Below, in pieces: positions 37,611 to 47,043 of a DNA stretch of 64,000 bases (positions are counted from its first letter, which is position 1; every line of letters begins with the position of its first letter). The notes under the pieces are model-generated. The model did no database searches. It was not told the origin of the DNA and worked only from the letters and a program-made list of their open reading frames with translations. The position numbers and the translations under genes were made by a program. This DNA is from Herbaspirillum sp. RTI4 (GTDB taxonomy: Bacteria; Pseudomonadota; Gammaproteobacteria; Burkholderiales; Burkholderiaceae_D): the NCBI RefSeq assembly GCF_034313965.1, contig NZ_JAVIWQ010000002.1, positions 2,480,001-2,544,000 on the forward strand. Direction: 5' to 3'.

Positions 37611-37659
37611 TCCTTAGTCCTTAGTCCTTAGTCCTTAGTCCTTAGTCCTTAGTCCTCAG
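37611..37659. repeat. Heptamer tandem repeat (7 copies of TCCTTAG)
   Basis: Six exact TCCTTAG units are followed by one TCCTCAG, filling the gap between two converging genes. Slipped-strand copy-number variation is likely. No coding role is seen. Confidence 0.9.
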
Positions 37660-37698
37660 TACGCTTACTCCAACGTCAATTTCCTTAACTTACGCCGC

Positions 37699-39264
37699 TT
37701 AATGCGCGGCTGCGGCTGCTTCCGCGCTGGCCTTGCTTGCACGGGCAGGCTTGGTGATCCAGATCAGTGGAATGATCGCGAGGAAAATGATGGACGAGGC
37801 CCAGAAAATATCATTCAGACCCAACATCGCCGCCTGGGCATTGAGCGTCCGCTCAATGAGTCCCAGCGTTTGTCCCTGATCCAGATTGAGCGCCTGACTG
37901 GTGCCCCTGATGGTTTCTTGCAGCCACGGACTATAGACAGTGGCGTGCTCGGTCAGTTGGGCGTGATGGACGATGGTGCGATGATCCCACATCGTGGTGG
38001 CGACCGAGGTGCCGACCGCGCCGCAAAATACCCGCGCAAAATTCGACAGACCGGCTGCAGCGGGAATTTTATCCGGCGGCAAACCCGACAGGATAACCGC
38101 CGTCAATGGCACGAAGAACAAGGACATCGGGATGCCTTGCAGCAAGGTGGGATAAATCAGTGTCCAGCGGTCGACATCCAGGTTGTAACCTGAGCGCATG
38201 AAAAATACGAGGGCAAACCCGACAAAGGCAACCGTCGCCATCTTGCGTGGATCAATGACGGGCAAATATTTGCCGACGAACGGCATCATGATTACGGCAA
38301 AAATACCGATCGGTGCCGTGACCAAACCCGAATCGATAGAACGATAGCCGAGGTATTGCTGCATCCATTGCGGCAACAGCACCAGTCCGCCGAAAAATAC
38401 TCCGTAGGCAATGGAAATGGCCAGCGTTCCACCAGCAAAATTGCGTCGTTTGAACAGTCGTAAGTCAACTACAGGGTGAGCGTTGTTCAATTCCCACACC
38501 ACGAAATAGCAAAAACTGACAGCCGCAATCAAGCCCAGCGCCACAATCACCGGGGAGGCAAACCAGTCCAGATCCTTGCCCTTGTCCAGCATGATTTGCA
38601 GCGTCGCCACCCACGTCACCAGCAACGCCAGACCGACTTTGTCGATAGGCAGCTTATGCGTCGGGGTTTCCCGCGTGCGGTAAATGCTCCAGGTAATGCC
38701 GGCAGCAAGCAAACCGACCGGGATGTTGATGTAGAAAATCCAGGGCCAACTGTAATTGGTGGTGATCCAGCCGCCCAGCGCCGGGCCAGCCACTGGCGCG
38801 ACCACCGCCGTCATGCTCCAGAGCGCGAGCGCAAAAGTGGCTTTGGTTTTGGGATAGGAGCCGAGCAAAATCGATTGCGACAGCGGCACCATCGGCCCGG
38901 CGACCAGCCCCTGCATCACCCGCGCCGCCAGCAATATCGGCAGGGTAGGTGCCAGACCGCACAGCCAGGAGGCGACGATGAACAGCAAAATCGACGTGAC
39001 GAACAAGCGCACCTGACCGATACGCTGAGTCAGCCAGCCGGTCAGCGGAATCGATATGGCATTGGCCGCCGCGAAGGAGGTGATGACCCAGGTTCCTTCA
39101 TCGATCGACACACCCAGATTGCCGGAGATGGTGGGGATGGCGACGTTGGCGATGGATGTGTCGAGCACGTTCATGAACACGGCCAGAGAAACCGCAATCG
39201 TGGCCAGCACCAGGGTGCCGCCTTTTAATGGCGGCGGCGGAGCAAACGGAGGACTAGTCGCCAT
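37699..39264 (-). CDS. DHA2-family drug:H+ antiporter, EmrB/QacA type
   Basis: A 521-residue, 14-helix MFS exporter. The DHA2 motif FMNVLDTSIANVAIPTISG (motif D-type, about 30-48), the loop motif TQRIGQVRLF and the antiporter motif AGPALGGWI are visible. It is the inner-membrane pump of a tripartite system. The adaptor gene ends 17 bp upstream on the same strand and an outer-membrane factor gene leads the operon. The C-terminus is Ala-rich (ASAEAAAAAH). Substrates are probably hydrophobic drugs or organic toxicants, by family. Confidence 0.93.
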   Translation of the reverse strand: MATSPPFAPPPPLKGGTLVLATIAVSLAVFMNVLDTSIANVAIPTISGNLGVSIDEGTWVITSFAAANAISIPLTGWLTQRIGQVRLFVTSILLFIVASWLCGLAPTLPILLAARVMQGLVAGPMVPLSQSILLGSYPKTKATFALALWSMTAVVAPVAGPALGGWITTNYSWPWIFYINIPVGLLAAGITWSIYRTRETPTHKLPIDKVGLALLVTWVATLQIMLDKGKDLDWFASPVIVALGLIAAVSFCYFVVWELNNAHPVVDLRLFKRRNFAGGTLAISIAYGVFFGGLVLLPQWMQQYLGYRSIDSGLVTAPIGIFAVIMMPFVGKYLPVIDPRKMATVAFVGFALVFFMRSGYNLDVDRWTLIYPTLLQGIPMSLFFVPLTAVILSGLPPDKIPAAAGLSNFARVFCGAVGTSVATTMWDHRTIVHHAQLTEHATVYSPWLQETIRGTSQALNLDQGQTLGLIERTLNAQAAMLGLNDIFWASSIIFLAIIPLIWITKPARASKASAEAAAAAH

Positions 39265-39281
39265 GATTAACTTGGTATCGG

Positions 39282-40490
39282 TCAGGTATTGGGCGTCGTG
39301 AGGACGGCCCGGGGTGATTTGGCCGGAACAGGGACGCTGTTGGCACCACTGTTGTCGCTGATGATGCGGGCGACGATGTTGTCGGATTCTTTGCCGAGCT
39401 GCTCGTAGACGGAGGTCTGATAGCCGGTGTTGGCAGCGCCGGTCAATGCTTTGCCATCGCCGTGGATATCGACCGTAGCCGTAGTGGACAAGCCAATCCG
39501 CAGAGGATGGGCGCGCACTTCATCCGGGTTCAGAGCGATACGGACCGGTACGCGTTGCACGATCTTGATCCAGTTGCCGGTCGCATTTTGCGCAGGCAGC
39601 AGCGAGAAAGCGCCGCCGGTACCAGCGGAAAATCCAGAGACAGTGCCATGGAATACGACGTCGGAACCGTAAGCATCCGCGATCACCTCAACCGGCTGAC
39701 CAATGCGGATGTGCTTCAACTGAGGTTCTTTGAAATTGGCATCAATCCAGACTTGTTCCAGCGGCACGATGGCCATCAGCGGGCTGCCTGCGGCGATACG
39801 CTGGCCGACTTGTACCGAGCGCTTGGAAACATAGCCGGGAATCGGTGCGATCACCGTGCTGCGGGCGTAGGTCAGATACGCGTTGCGGACCTGCGCGGCG
39901 GCTTGACGCACTGCGGGGTGATTGACGACACTGGTGCGGTCGGTCAGCGCCCGGTTGGCAGCCAGGCTGGCGCGGGTTTGCTCCAGCATCGCTGTCGCGC
40001 TCTTGAAGCTGTCCATGGCGTGGGAAACGTCTTCTTGCGCCACAGCACCCGAAGCGACACCCGCCTGACGGCGGCGCAAATCTTCTTTCGCCCGTTCCAG
40101 ATTGGACTGGCTGGCAGTCACAGCGGCTTCCAGCGTGTCATTGTTGAGGAACATTTGGCGTGTCTGCCGCACGGCTTGCGCCAGCGCAGCTTCGGCTTGC
40201 GCCAGGCCCACATTGGCATCGGTGGCATCGAGCGTAATGAGCTGCTGGCCGGCTTTCACCATTTGCGTGTCGTCTGCCTTGATGGCAGTGACCGTTCCGC
40301 TAATCTGCGAGGAAATCTGCACGACATTACCGCCGACATAGGCATCGTCGGTATCTTCAAAATAACGCGAATGCAAAAACCAGTACAGGAACAAGATCAG
40401 CGCAATGGCCAGCACGATCAGTGTGACCAGGATTAATTGAAACTTGCGGCGGCCATTGCTGCCGCGTTCGGGCGAAGAATTATCACTCAT
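39282..40490 (-). CDS. HlyD/EmrA-family periplasmic adaptor
   Basis: This 402-residue protein has one N-terminal membrane helix (about 17-37), then YFEDTDDAYVGGNVVQISSQ, the EmrA-type opening (given as DTDDAYVGGNVV). A biotinyl-lipoyl-like half follows (ISGTVTAIKADDTQMVKAGQ), then a long coiled coil (about 80-190) and the second half YVSKRSVQVGQRIAAGSPL. It bridges the DHA2 pump to the outer-membrane channel. It lies between the two partner genes. Confidence 0.93.
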   Translation of the reverse strand: MSDNSSPERGSNGRRKFQLILVTLIVLAIALILFLYWFLHSRYFEDTDDAYVGGNVVQISSQISGTVTAIKADDTQMVKAGQQLITLDATDANVGLAQAEAALAQAVRQTRQMFLNNDTLEAAVTASQSNLERAKEDLRRRQAGVASGAVAQEDVSHAMDSFKSATAMLEQTRASLAANRALTDRTSVVNHPAVRQAAAQVRNAYLTYARSTVIAPIPGYVSKRSVQVGQRIAAGSPLMAIVPLEQVWIDANFKEPQLKHIRIGQPVEVIADAYGSDVVFHGTVSGFSAGTGGAFSLLPAQNATGNWIKIVQRVPVRIALNPDEVRAHPLRIGLSTTATVDIHGDGKALTGAANTGYQTSVYEQLGKESDNIVARIISDNSGANSVPVPAKSPRAVLTTPNT

Positions 40491-40603
40491 GTATTGCTCC
40501 GGGATTTCTATTGATTTTGAATTGCCAGGAAAGGTGCTTCATGCTGCCACCCCTGGCGTATTGATGATGTGTAGATCGCTTGATTTTTATGGATGCTGAC
40601 TTT

Positions 40604-42121
40604 TTATTCCGGCCCTGATGGCTGTGCGGCAAGCGCCAGACCACTTTGCTGCGCATCGAAACCGCCGCCCAAGGCTTTAATCAAGCCTATTTGCAGGGCG
40701 CGGCTGTTGGCTTGCAGCGCGGCCATTAACTGTTGCTGCGCCAGAAACGCAGTTTCGGCATTGAGTACCGCCAGTTTCGACACCAGTCCGATCCGGAAAC
40801 GCTGCTGCGCAGATTGCCAGACACTTTCTGCGGCATTGATTGCTTCGCGCCGGATCGGCAATTGCCTTTGTATCGAATGAATCGCTGCAATCTGGTGCGC
40901 CACGTCGGCAAAAGCATCATTGAGCGTCTGGTTGTAGTTGGCTACGGATAGTTCGTAAGTCGCATATTCGCCTTTTAGATTGGCGCGCAATGCGCCGCCT
41001 TCAAACAAGGGCAAGCTAATGGCGGGGCCAAGATTAATGCTGCGACTGGCTGCAGTGAATGGATTTCTGCTGAGAAGGCTGTCGAAACCGTAGCTGGCCG
41101 ATAAATTAATATCGGGATAAAACTTGGCTTTGGCTACGGAGATGCCGCTTTGGGCCGCTTCCACTTGCCAGCGTGCCGCGACGATGTCGGGACGACGTCC
41201 CAGCAGGTTCAGGGGCAATTGCTCCGGCAAGTTTGCGCTGATGAACTCATTGAGATGCGGAGTGGCGATTTGCAGGCCCCGGTCAGGCCCCTTGCCGAGC
41301 AAGGCACCGAGTTGCTGCCGGGTCAAGACGATCTGACCTTCGTTTTCTACCAGCTGCGCACGGGCATCGGCTTCGGTACCGCGCGACTGATTGCGTTCGC
41401 TCTGAGGATCGAGACCCGTTGTCACTCGATCTTTCGTGATCGATTGCAACTGGCTGCGCTGGGTGACGATATTGGTCAGAATCGTTTGCTGCGTGTAAAG
41501 CGCCGCCAGCTGGTTATAGACGGAGGCGACGGTAGCGGCAATGGTCAGACGCACTTCCTGGCCACTGGCTTGGGCGGCTTTTTCACGCGACAGTGCCTGA
41601 TCCAGCGCGCTGCGGTTTTTGCCCCATAAATCCAGTTCGTAACCGACATGCACCAAGGCCACTTTGTCGTTGTACCAGCCACCGCCGTAAGGAGGCGGGT
41701 AGATCGACGATTCGGAAAAGCGGTTGCGTATCACCGACGCCTGCGCATCGACGGTCGGTAGCAGCGGTGCGCCCTTGCTTTCTGCCAACGCGCCGGCAGC
41801 GGCGATACGCGCCTGTGCTTGTTGCAGGCTAGGGTTGTTGGCAAGGGCTTCTTCTATCAGTGCGCTGAGTTGCGGGTCGCCGAAGCGGCCAGCCCAATCG
41901 ATGCGCGGCCATTCGCCTTTTTCACTTGCCAGACTTTGCTCGGTAGCAAAGTCGCTTGTTTTGGCAATCTGCTTGTCGCTGTGAATGCCATTGAAACTGG
42001 CGCAACCGGCGAGGCCAAGTGTGCTGGCTGCCATGCAGGCAAGCAGGCTTCGCTTGAGTGTCAATGTGTTGAGCGATGTAGGGGAAAGAATGTCTGAAGT
42101 GCGGCAGGCGAAGAGCGTCAT
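40604..42121 (-). CDS. Outer-membrane efflux lipoprotein (NodT family)
   Basis: A 505-residue outer-membrane factor with a lipobox (LGLAGCASF near residue 40) after a somewhat long N-terminal stretch; a later start would also preserve the lipobox. Family phrases include PRIDWAGRFGDPQLSALI, LLGRRPDIVAARWQVEAAQ and LPLFEGGALRANLKG. It is the first gene of an operon with the EmrA and EmrB-type genes, transcribed away from a TetR gene. It is a different subfamily member from the NodT protein at 26139. Confidence 0.92.
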   Translation of the reverse strand: MTLFACRTSDILSPTSLNTLTLKRSLLACMAASTLGLAGCASFNGIHSDKQIAKTSDFATEQSLASEKGEWPRIDWAGRFGDPQLSALIEEALANNPSLQQAQARIAAAGALAESKGAPLLPTVDAQASVIRNRFSESSIYPPPYGGGWYNDKVALVHVGYELDLWGKNRSALDQALSREKAAQASGQEVRLTIAATVASVYNQLAALYTQQTILTNIVTQRSQLQSITKDRVTTGLDPQSERNQSRGTEADARAQLVENEGQIVLTRQQLGALLGKGPDRGLQIATPHLNEFISANLPEQLPLNLLGRRPDIVAARWQVEAAQSGISVAKAKFYPDINLSASYGFDSLLSRNPFTAASRSINLGPAISLPLFEGGALRANLKGEYATYELSVANYNQTLNDAFADVAHQIAAIHSIQRQLPIRREAINAAESVWQSAQQRFRIGLVSKLAVLNAETAFLAQQQLMAALQANSRALQIGLIKALGGGFDAQQSGLALAAQPSGPE

Positions 42122-42168
42122 GTCATTTATTGGTTGGTAAATCCATCGTGGTGCTGCAGGGTGATTTG

Positions 42169-42194
42169 AATTATACTTGGGAATACGAATAATT
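42169..42194. promoter_or_regulatory. Candidate TetR operator over the efflux promoter
   Basis: AATTAT (42169-42174) and ATAATT (42189-42194) are inverted arms around ACTTGGGAATACGA. On the minus strand the right arm contains TATAAT, a perfect -10 for the efflux operon starting at 42121. The site lies in the 116-bp divergent region, so repressor bound here would block the pump promoter. Which protein binds is inferred from position. Confidence 0.45.
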
Positions 42195-42237
42195 GCTCAC
42201 CTTGCATTATTTCTTCAATTTTCACAGAAACCCACCC

Positions 42238-42864
42238 ATGAAACCGCAGTCTCCGCAGTCCCGCAAGGAACCCCAGCAAGCCCGCTCCAGAGCCATGGTC
42301 GATACGATTCTCGATGCAACCGCCCGGGTTCTTATTGCCCGTGGTTATGCCAAAACAAATACCAATCTGGTGGCGGCCGAGGCTGGCATCAGTGTCGGTT
42401 CTCTGTATCAATATTTTTCCAACAAGGATGCTTTAATTTTTGCTCTTCGTGAGCGTCACCTGAATGGCATGTTGGAAATTTTCAGAAAAATTGCCCGTTG
42501 CGGAACGATCAGCGATACGCTCAGCAGCGATCTGAATGTGCTGATCGGGGCAATGGTCGCAACCCATCTTGTGCAACCCGAGTTGCATCGTATTTTTAAC
42601 GAAGAAGTGCCCGCCAAAAATTTCCCTGTCGACGACAAAGTGCGCCGTCTGATATTCGAGGAAATCAAGGCCTTGCTGGAAAAGCACCGCAAAGTTCTGA
42701 CCGTGCCGGATATCGATCTGGCGGCATTCATCCTGATCAAAATATTCCGTGTGTTGGTGACGTCCGTCGTCCGTAGCACACAGGAGGGGATCGACCCCAA
42801 GCAGCTTCAATCGGAAATATTGCCGGTCATCATCGGTTATTTGTGCGCCGTGCGCGAAGCATGA
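42238..42864 (+). CDS. TetR-family transcriptional regulator
   Basis: This 208-residue repressor has the TetR DNA-binding N-terminus: TILDATARVLIARGYAKTNTN and VAAEAGISVGSLYQYFSNKD (given as AEAGISVGSLYQYF). The C-terminal ligand domain is of the AefR-like or TetR_C type. Divergent placement next to the EmrAB-type operon suggests it represses that pump. ATG 42238 gives a Pro/Gln/Lys-rich leader before the HTH; the frame is open from 42193 but without features. Confidence 0.9.
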   Translation: MKPQSPQSRKEPQQARSRAMVDTILDATARVLIARGYAKTNTNLVAAEAGISVGSLYQYFSNKDALIFALRERHLNGMLEIFRKIARCGTISDTLSSDLNVLIGAMVATHLVQPELHRIFNEEVPAKNFPVDDKVRRLIFEEIKALLEKHRKVLTVPDIDLAAFILIKIFRVLVTSVVRSTQEGIDPKQLQSEILPVIIGYLCAVREA

Positions 42865-43017
42865 ACGGCATTGTGTAGCCACGCTTGTTATTAGTACGAT
42901 TTTTTACCGCTAGTCGCAGGGGAAATAGTGTAAATTCCCGGTTGATATTGCCTATTTTTAAAAATAATTTTAGTGATAACGAGCAATATTCACCTGCTTC
43001 TGGTTGGATATCCCGAT

Positions 43018-43647
43018 ATGAGATCGCAATTTCTCAGGCGCTGGACGCTGATTTCCCTGCTGTTGACGGCACTGCTCTGGAGTTCGTCGGCAGTTTGTCT
43101 GGCCAATAGCATTACCGTACATGTGCTGGACGCAACCGGCCGGCCGGTACCCAATGCGGTGGTTTATGTAGAAGCGGCCTCGGGACAAACGCTGCCGAAG
43201 CCGCTCAAACAAGCTGAAATCGAACAGCGTGAATTGCATTTTCAGCCGCTGGTGACCGTCGTGCAAACAGGAACCTCGATTCTGTTCCCCAACAACGATA
43301 AAGTGCGCCATCACGTCTATTCGTTTTCCCCGGCCAAACCATTTGAGCTAAAACTTTATTCCGGCGTACCGGGCAATGCCATCTTGTTCGACAAGCCAGG
43401 CACCGTCGTCGTGGGTTGCAATATCCATGACTCGATGGTGGCCTATATTCACATCGTCAACACCCCGTATTTTTCCAAAACCGATGCCGCTGGAATGGCC
43501 CGGTTGCCCGAACTCGTCAGCGGTAAATATCGCCTGAAAGCCTGGTATTTCACCATGCAAGGCGACACTGTCCCTGAGCAGTCGCTCGACTACCAGGGCG
43601 GCGATACCAGCGCCAACGTCAAACTGAGCGTCAAAGTATCCCTTTAA
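43018..43647 (+). CDS. Exported cupredoxin-like (methylamine-utilisation-type) protein
   Basis: This 209-residue protein has a signal peptide (cleavage near CLANS) and a carboxypeptidase-regulatory-like strand (VLDATGRPVPNAVVYVEA). A plastocyanin-like core follows, with candidate type-1 copper ligands His in KVRHHVYSF and Cys, His and Met in GCNIHDSM. The C-terminal part again looks like a beta sandwich. It is usually annotated as methylamine utilisation protein, but no methylamine genes are here. It heads a tightly spaced run with a GGDEF-EAL protein, a DUF3034 protein and a truncated hemoglobin. Possible roles are periplasmic copper or electron transfer coupled to signalling. ATG 43018 follows GGAT; the frame is open from 42973. 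Confidence 0.8.
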   Translation: MRSQFLRRWTLISLLLTALLWSSSAVCLANSITVHVLDATGRPVPNAVVYVEAASGQTLPKPLKQAEIEQRELHFQPLVTVVQTGTSILFPNNDKVRHHVYSFSPAKPFELKLYSGVPGNAILFDKPGTVVVGCNIHDSMVAYIHIVNTPYFSKTDAAGMARLPELVSGKYRLKAWYFTMQGDTVPEQSLDYQGGDTSANVKLSVKVSL

Positions 43648-43676
43648 TAAAACGATAAAACGGAAGGTTTTGCTCT

Positions 43677-46049
43677 GTGCGTAGTCTACAAAGTCGCATT
43701 GTCGCGCTGTTCACACTCCTGATACTGCTAGTCCAACTGGCCGGTTTTTTTGTTATCCGCTCTGCGATTGAAGCAAACGCACGTACTTCGATTCAGGAAA
43801 ATCTGATCGTGGGCGAAAAAGTGTTCATGCGTCTGCTGGACCAGAACGCGCAAAAACTGACACTGGGTGCGCGTCTGCTGGCCGCTGATTTCGGCTTCCG
43901 TCAGGCCATCGCTTCGGATGACAGAGAGACGATACAGTCGGTGTTGACCAATCACGGCGCACGTATCGGCGCATCGCTGGCCATGCTGATCGGTACGGAT
44001 CAGAAAATTAAGGCCTCGACCCTGAATGCCTCCATGCCCGATCTGGAGAGCAGCAGTCTGGAGCTGGTCGAAAAGGCCGGGGAGGGCAGCATCACCTCCG
44101 ATTTCGCCGTAGTTGATCAGCGCATTTATCAATTGGTAGCCGTGCCGGTCAAAGCCCCTCTCACTATTGCCTGGGTCGTGATGGGCTTCCCCATCGATAA
44201 CAGCCTGATTTCCGACATGAAGGCATTGTCATCGCTTCAGGTGACGCTGCTGGTGCGGGACGCTGACAAAAACTGGGTGCCGGACGTCTCGACCATGTCG
44301 GCCGAAGCGGAAAGCATGCTGGCAAAGCATCTGCAAGACAAGTCAAACGCCGCCTTCATGCGAGAACTGGAGATTGACGGCAACCAGTACAGCGCCCGCA
44401 GGCTGACGCTGATCCAGACACCCAAGCACAGTGCCGTCGTCGTCTTGCAGCGCTCCATCAGTGAAGCCATCGCCCCTTACCGGCTCCTGCAATTCAACTT
44501 GCTGATGCTGACGATTGCCGGTGTGATCGTTGCCGTGATCGCCAGCATGCTGACCGCCAAACACCTGACCAGTCCTCTGCGCGCACTGGCTGACACGGCC
44601 AAGCGTCTTGGCGAGGGCGATTATCTGGCGAAAATTGCGGTCAAACGCGAGGGTGAAATCGGCAAACTGGCCGATTCGTTTGAGCACATGCGCGACGGCA
44701 TTGCGCAACGGGAACTGGAAATCCGCCGACTGGCTTATTGGGATGCGCTGACCGGCTTGCCGAACCGCACGCAGTTCGCCAATCTGCTGCAAAGCGCGAT
44801 CGACAAAGCCAAAGAGACCGGGCAGCAGTGTTACGTCCTGATGCTGGATCTGGACCGCTTCCAGCACGTCAACGATACGCTCGGCCATACGCTGGGCGAT
44901 TTGCTGCTGCAACAACTGGGCGCGCGCATCCGGGAACAACTGGTGCGCGACACTTATCATGTGGCGCGCCTCGGCGGCGATGAATTCGCCGTCCTGTTGC
45001 CCGATACTGAACTGGCAGGTGCGCGCATTCAGGCCCTGCGCATACTGGAGTCGCTTGAATTGCCTTTGTCGCTGGAAGACCACAAGGTCGATCTTGGCGC
45101 GGGCATCGGTATCGCCGGTTACCCGGAACATGGGGCCGATACCGACACCTTGCTCAGTCATGCGGAAATGGCGATGTACAACGCCAAACGTGCCGGCACC
45201 GGCGTGGTGGTCTACGAAACCGCGCTTAACCGCAGCAGTCAGGAAAGCTTGTCCTTGCTGTCGGAATTGCGGCGCGCGCTCGATCGTGATGAATTCCAAC
45301 TCTACCTGCAACCTAAAGTGGCCTTGGCCAGTGGCAAGGTCGTCGGCGCGGAAGCGCTGATACGCTGGTTGCATCCGACCAAGGGTTTGCTGCCGCCCGA
45401 CAGCTTCATTCCTTTCGCTGAAACCACCGGTTTCATCCGACAAATGACGGTGCAAATTTTCAACCGCACCGCCGCCATTTGCGCTCAATTGACCGGGCAG
45501 GGGATTGTGTTGAAATATTCCGTCAACTTGTCGGCGCGCGATTTGCACGATCAGGAGTTGCCGGTCATTCTGGGCAATATTCTTCAGGAACATGGCGTGT
45601 CGGCGAGCGCGTTTTGTCTGGAAATTACCGAGAGTTCCATCATGGACGATCCGGCGCACGCCCAACTGACGCTGGAGCGTTTGCACAACATGGGTCTGGA
45701 TTTGTCGATTGATGATTTCGGTACTGGGTATTCCTCGCTGGCCTATCTCAAGCGGCTGCCGGACGATGAATTGAAAATCGACAAATCCTTTGTACTGAAT
45801 ATGGAGCAGGACGCCGACGATGCAAAAATCGTCAAATCGACTTTCGACCTTGGCCATAACCTTGGCTTGCGGGTGGTTGCCGAGGGCATAGAAAGCGAAG
45901 CGGTCTGGCATTTGCTGTCGGCCATGGGATGCGATCAGGCGCAGGGGTATTTCATCAGCAAACCGATGCCTGCCGCCGCGTTTCAGGGCTGGTTGGCCGG
46001 CTGGCAGGCGCCCGGTGGATCGGCTATTTCAGTAAAAGGGACTGCGTGA
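43677..46049 (+). CDS. Membrane GGDEF-EAL cyclic-di-GMP protein with HAMP domain
   Basis: This 790-residue protein has a helix at about 8-28, a periplasmic sensor of about 240 residues, a second helix (about 272-295) and a HAMP domain. The GGDEF domain has GGDEF intact at 433-437, and the EAL domain has EAL at 559-561, with DDFGTGYSSLAYL and EGIES. It starts at GTG with GGAAGG 9 bases upstream. It is framed by genes for an exported cupredoxin-like protein and an exported globin, so its periplasmic sensor may read a redox or gas state reported by them. That coupling is inference. Both c-di-GMP domains look catalytically competent by motif. Confidence 0.92.
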   Translation: MRSLQSRIVALFTLLILLVQLAGFFVIRSAIEANARTSIQENLIVGEKVFMRLLDQNAQKLTLGARLLAADFGFRQAIASDDRETIQSVLTNHGARIGASLAMLIGTDQKIKASTLNASMPDLESSSLELVEKAGEGSITSDFAVVDQRIYQLVAVPVKAPLTIAWVVMGFPIDNSLISDMKALSSLQVTLLVRDADKNWVPDVSTMSAEAESMLAKHLQDKSNAAFMRELEIDGNQYSARRLTLIQTPKHSAVVVLQRSISEAIAPYRLLQFNLLMLTIAGVIVAVIASMLTAKHLTSPLRALADTAKRLGEGDYLAKIAVKREGEIGKLADSFEHMRDGIAQRELEIRRLAYWDALTGLPNRTQFANLLQSAIDKAKETGQQCYVLMLDLDRFQHVNDTLGHTLGDLLLQQLGARIREQLVRDTYHVARLGGDEFAVLLPDTELAGARIQALRILESLELPLSLEDHKVDLGAGIGIAGYPEHGADTDTLLSHAEMAMYNAKRAGTGVVVYETALNRSSQESLSLLSELRRALDRDEFQLYLQPKVALASGKVVGAEALIRWLHPTKGLLPPDSFIPFAETTGFIRQMTVQIFNRTAAICAQLTGQGIVLKYSVNLSARDLHDQELPVILGNILQEHGVSASAFCLEITESSIMDDPAHAQLTLERLHNMGLDLSIDDFGTGYSSLAYLKRLPDDELKIDKSFVLNMEQDADDAKIVKSTFDLGHNLGLRVVAEGIESEAVWHLLSAMGCDQAQGYFISKPMPAAAFQGWLAGWQAPGGSAISVKGTA

Positions 46050-46062
46050 GCAGGGCGTACTA

Positions 46063-47025
46063 ATGATGACTCAGACCGCTTACTTCAAAAAAATGCGCAT
46101 GCGATGTGATGGACCGAACAAGGGACAAGTGAAGGTCAGTCGTCAGGGGGGCGTTGTTTTGGCGCTGGCGCTGGGACTGGCCTGGCGAACCGCCGCTGCC
46201 GAGTCTTTCCCTGTGCCGGACATGGGCCGACTGGCGGCTACTGCCGGTGTCAGTCAGGTCGAAGGTGCTGCTGGCGGCGGGCTGACGCCGTGGGCGGTGA
46301 TTGCCGGTTACGGCACGCGCGACAGCTACGGTGGGGCGGCGCACATCACCTATTTGCCGACGCAGGATTACGCCTTGACCTCGTACGGCGTCGCCGTCGG
46401 GATTGCCGACCGGGTCGAGTTTTCGCTCAACAAGCAAATATTCACCGGCAGTCAGGCACCGCTCAATCATTTGCGACTGGAGCAGGATATTGTCGGCGTC
46501 AAAGTCAGGTTGAGCGGCAACCTGGTTTACGATCAGGACACCTGGGTGCCGCAAATCGCTGTCGGGGCCATGTTCAAACACAATAACGGTGTCGGCGGTT
46601 TAAGCGGCGTGAATAACGTCACCCAGCTTGGCGCAGCCAGCGACCACGGCATTGATTACTACCTGAGCGCCACCAAACTGTTCATGGAACAAAGCATCCT
46701 GCTTAACGGCACTCTGCGCGCCACCAAGGCAAACCAGATGGGTTTGATGGGTTTTGGCGGCGATCTGCATAACCGCTATCAATTGATGGCGGAGGGGTCG
46801 GCCGCCTATCTAATTTCGCGCCAACTGCTGGCCGGTGTCGAATACAGGATGAAGCCGCGCAATCTCGCCATCGATCAGGAAAAGGACAATTACGATGTTT
46901 TTGTTTCCTATTTCCCCATCAAAAATGTCTCGGTGACACTCGCTTACGTGGCGCTGGGCGACATCACTATTTACAATACCCGCCGGCAAAACGGCGCCTA
47001 TTTGTCCTTGCAGGCTGGCTTTTAA
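46063..47025 (+). CDS. DUF3034 family exported protein
   Basis: This 320-residue protein has a late hydrophobic signal stretch (VVLALALGLAWRTAAA) after a basic leader. The body contains the family phrase EGAAGGGLTPWAVIAGYGT and repeated beta-strand segments with alternating hydrophobics, ending in an aromatic residue (SLQAGF), consistent with an outer-membrane barrel. Function is unknown. A later start (ATG at about 46093) would shorten the leader. It lies 13 bp after the GGDEF-EAL gene and 18 bp before the globin gene. Confidence 0.82.
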   Translation: MMTQTAYFKKMRMRCDGPNKGQVKVSRQGGVVLALALGLAWRTAAAESFPVPDMGRLAATAGVSQVEGAAGGGLTPWAVIAGYGTRDSYGGAAHITYLPTQDYALTSYGVAVGIADRVEFSLNKQIFTGSQAPLNHLRLEQDIVGVKVRLSGNLVYDQDTWVPQIAVGAMFKHNNGVGGLSGVNNVTQLGAASDHGIDYYLSATKLFMEQSILLNGTLRATKANQMGLMGFGGDLHNRYQLMAEGSAAYLISRQLLAGVEYRMKPRNLAIDQEKDNYDVFVSYFPIKNVSVTLAYVALGDITIYNTRRQNGAYLSLQAGF

Positions 47026-47043
47026 GTTGCGATCAGGAATCTG

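Noticed and set aside
37611..37659. CRISPR array
   Set aside because: It is a head-to-tail heptamer repeat without spacers, and no cas genes are present.
44343..45911. A 522-codon open frame antisense to the GGDEF-EAL gene
   Set aside because: Its composition (Gln/Arg/His-rich, no motifs) is that of a shadow frame; the plus-strand gene has intact GGDEF and EAL motifs.
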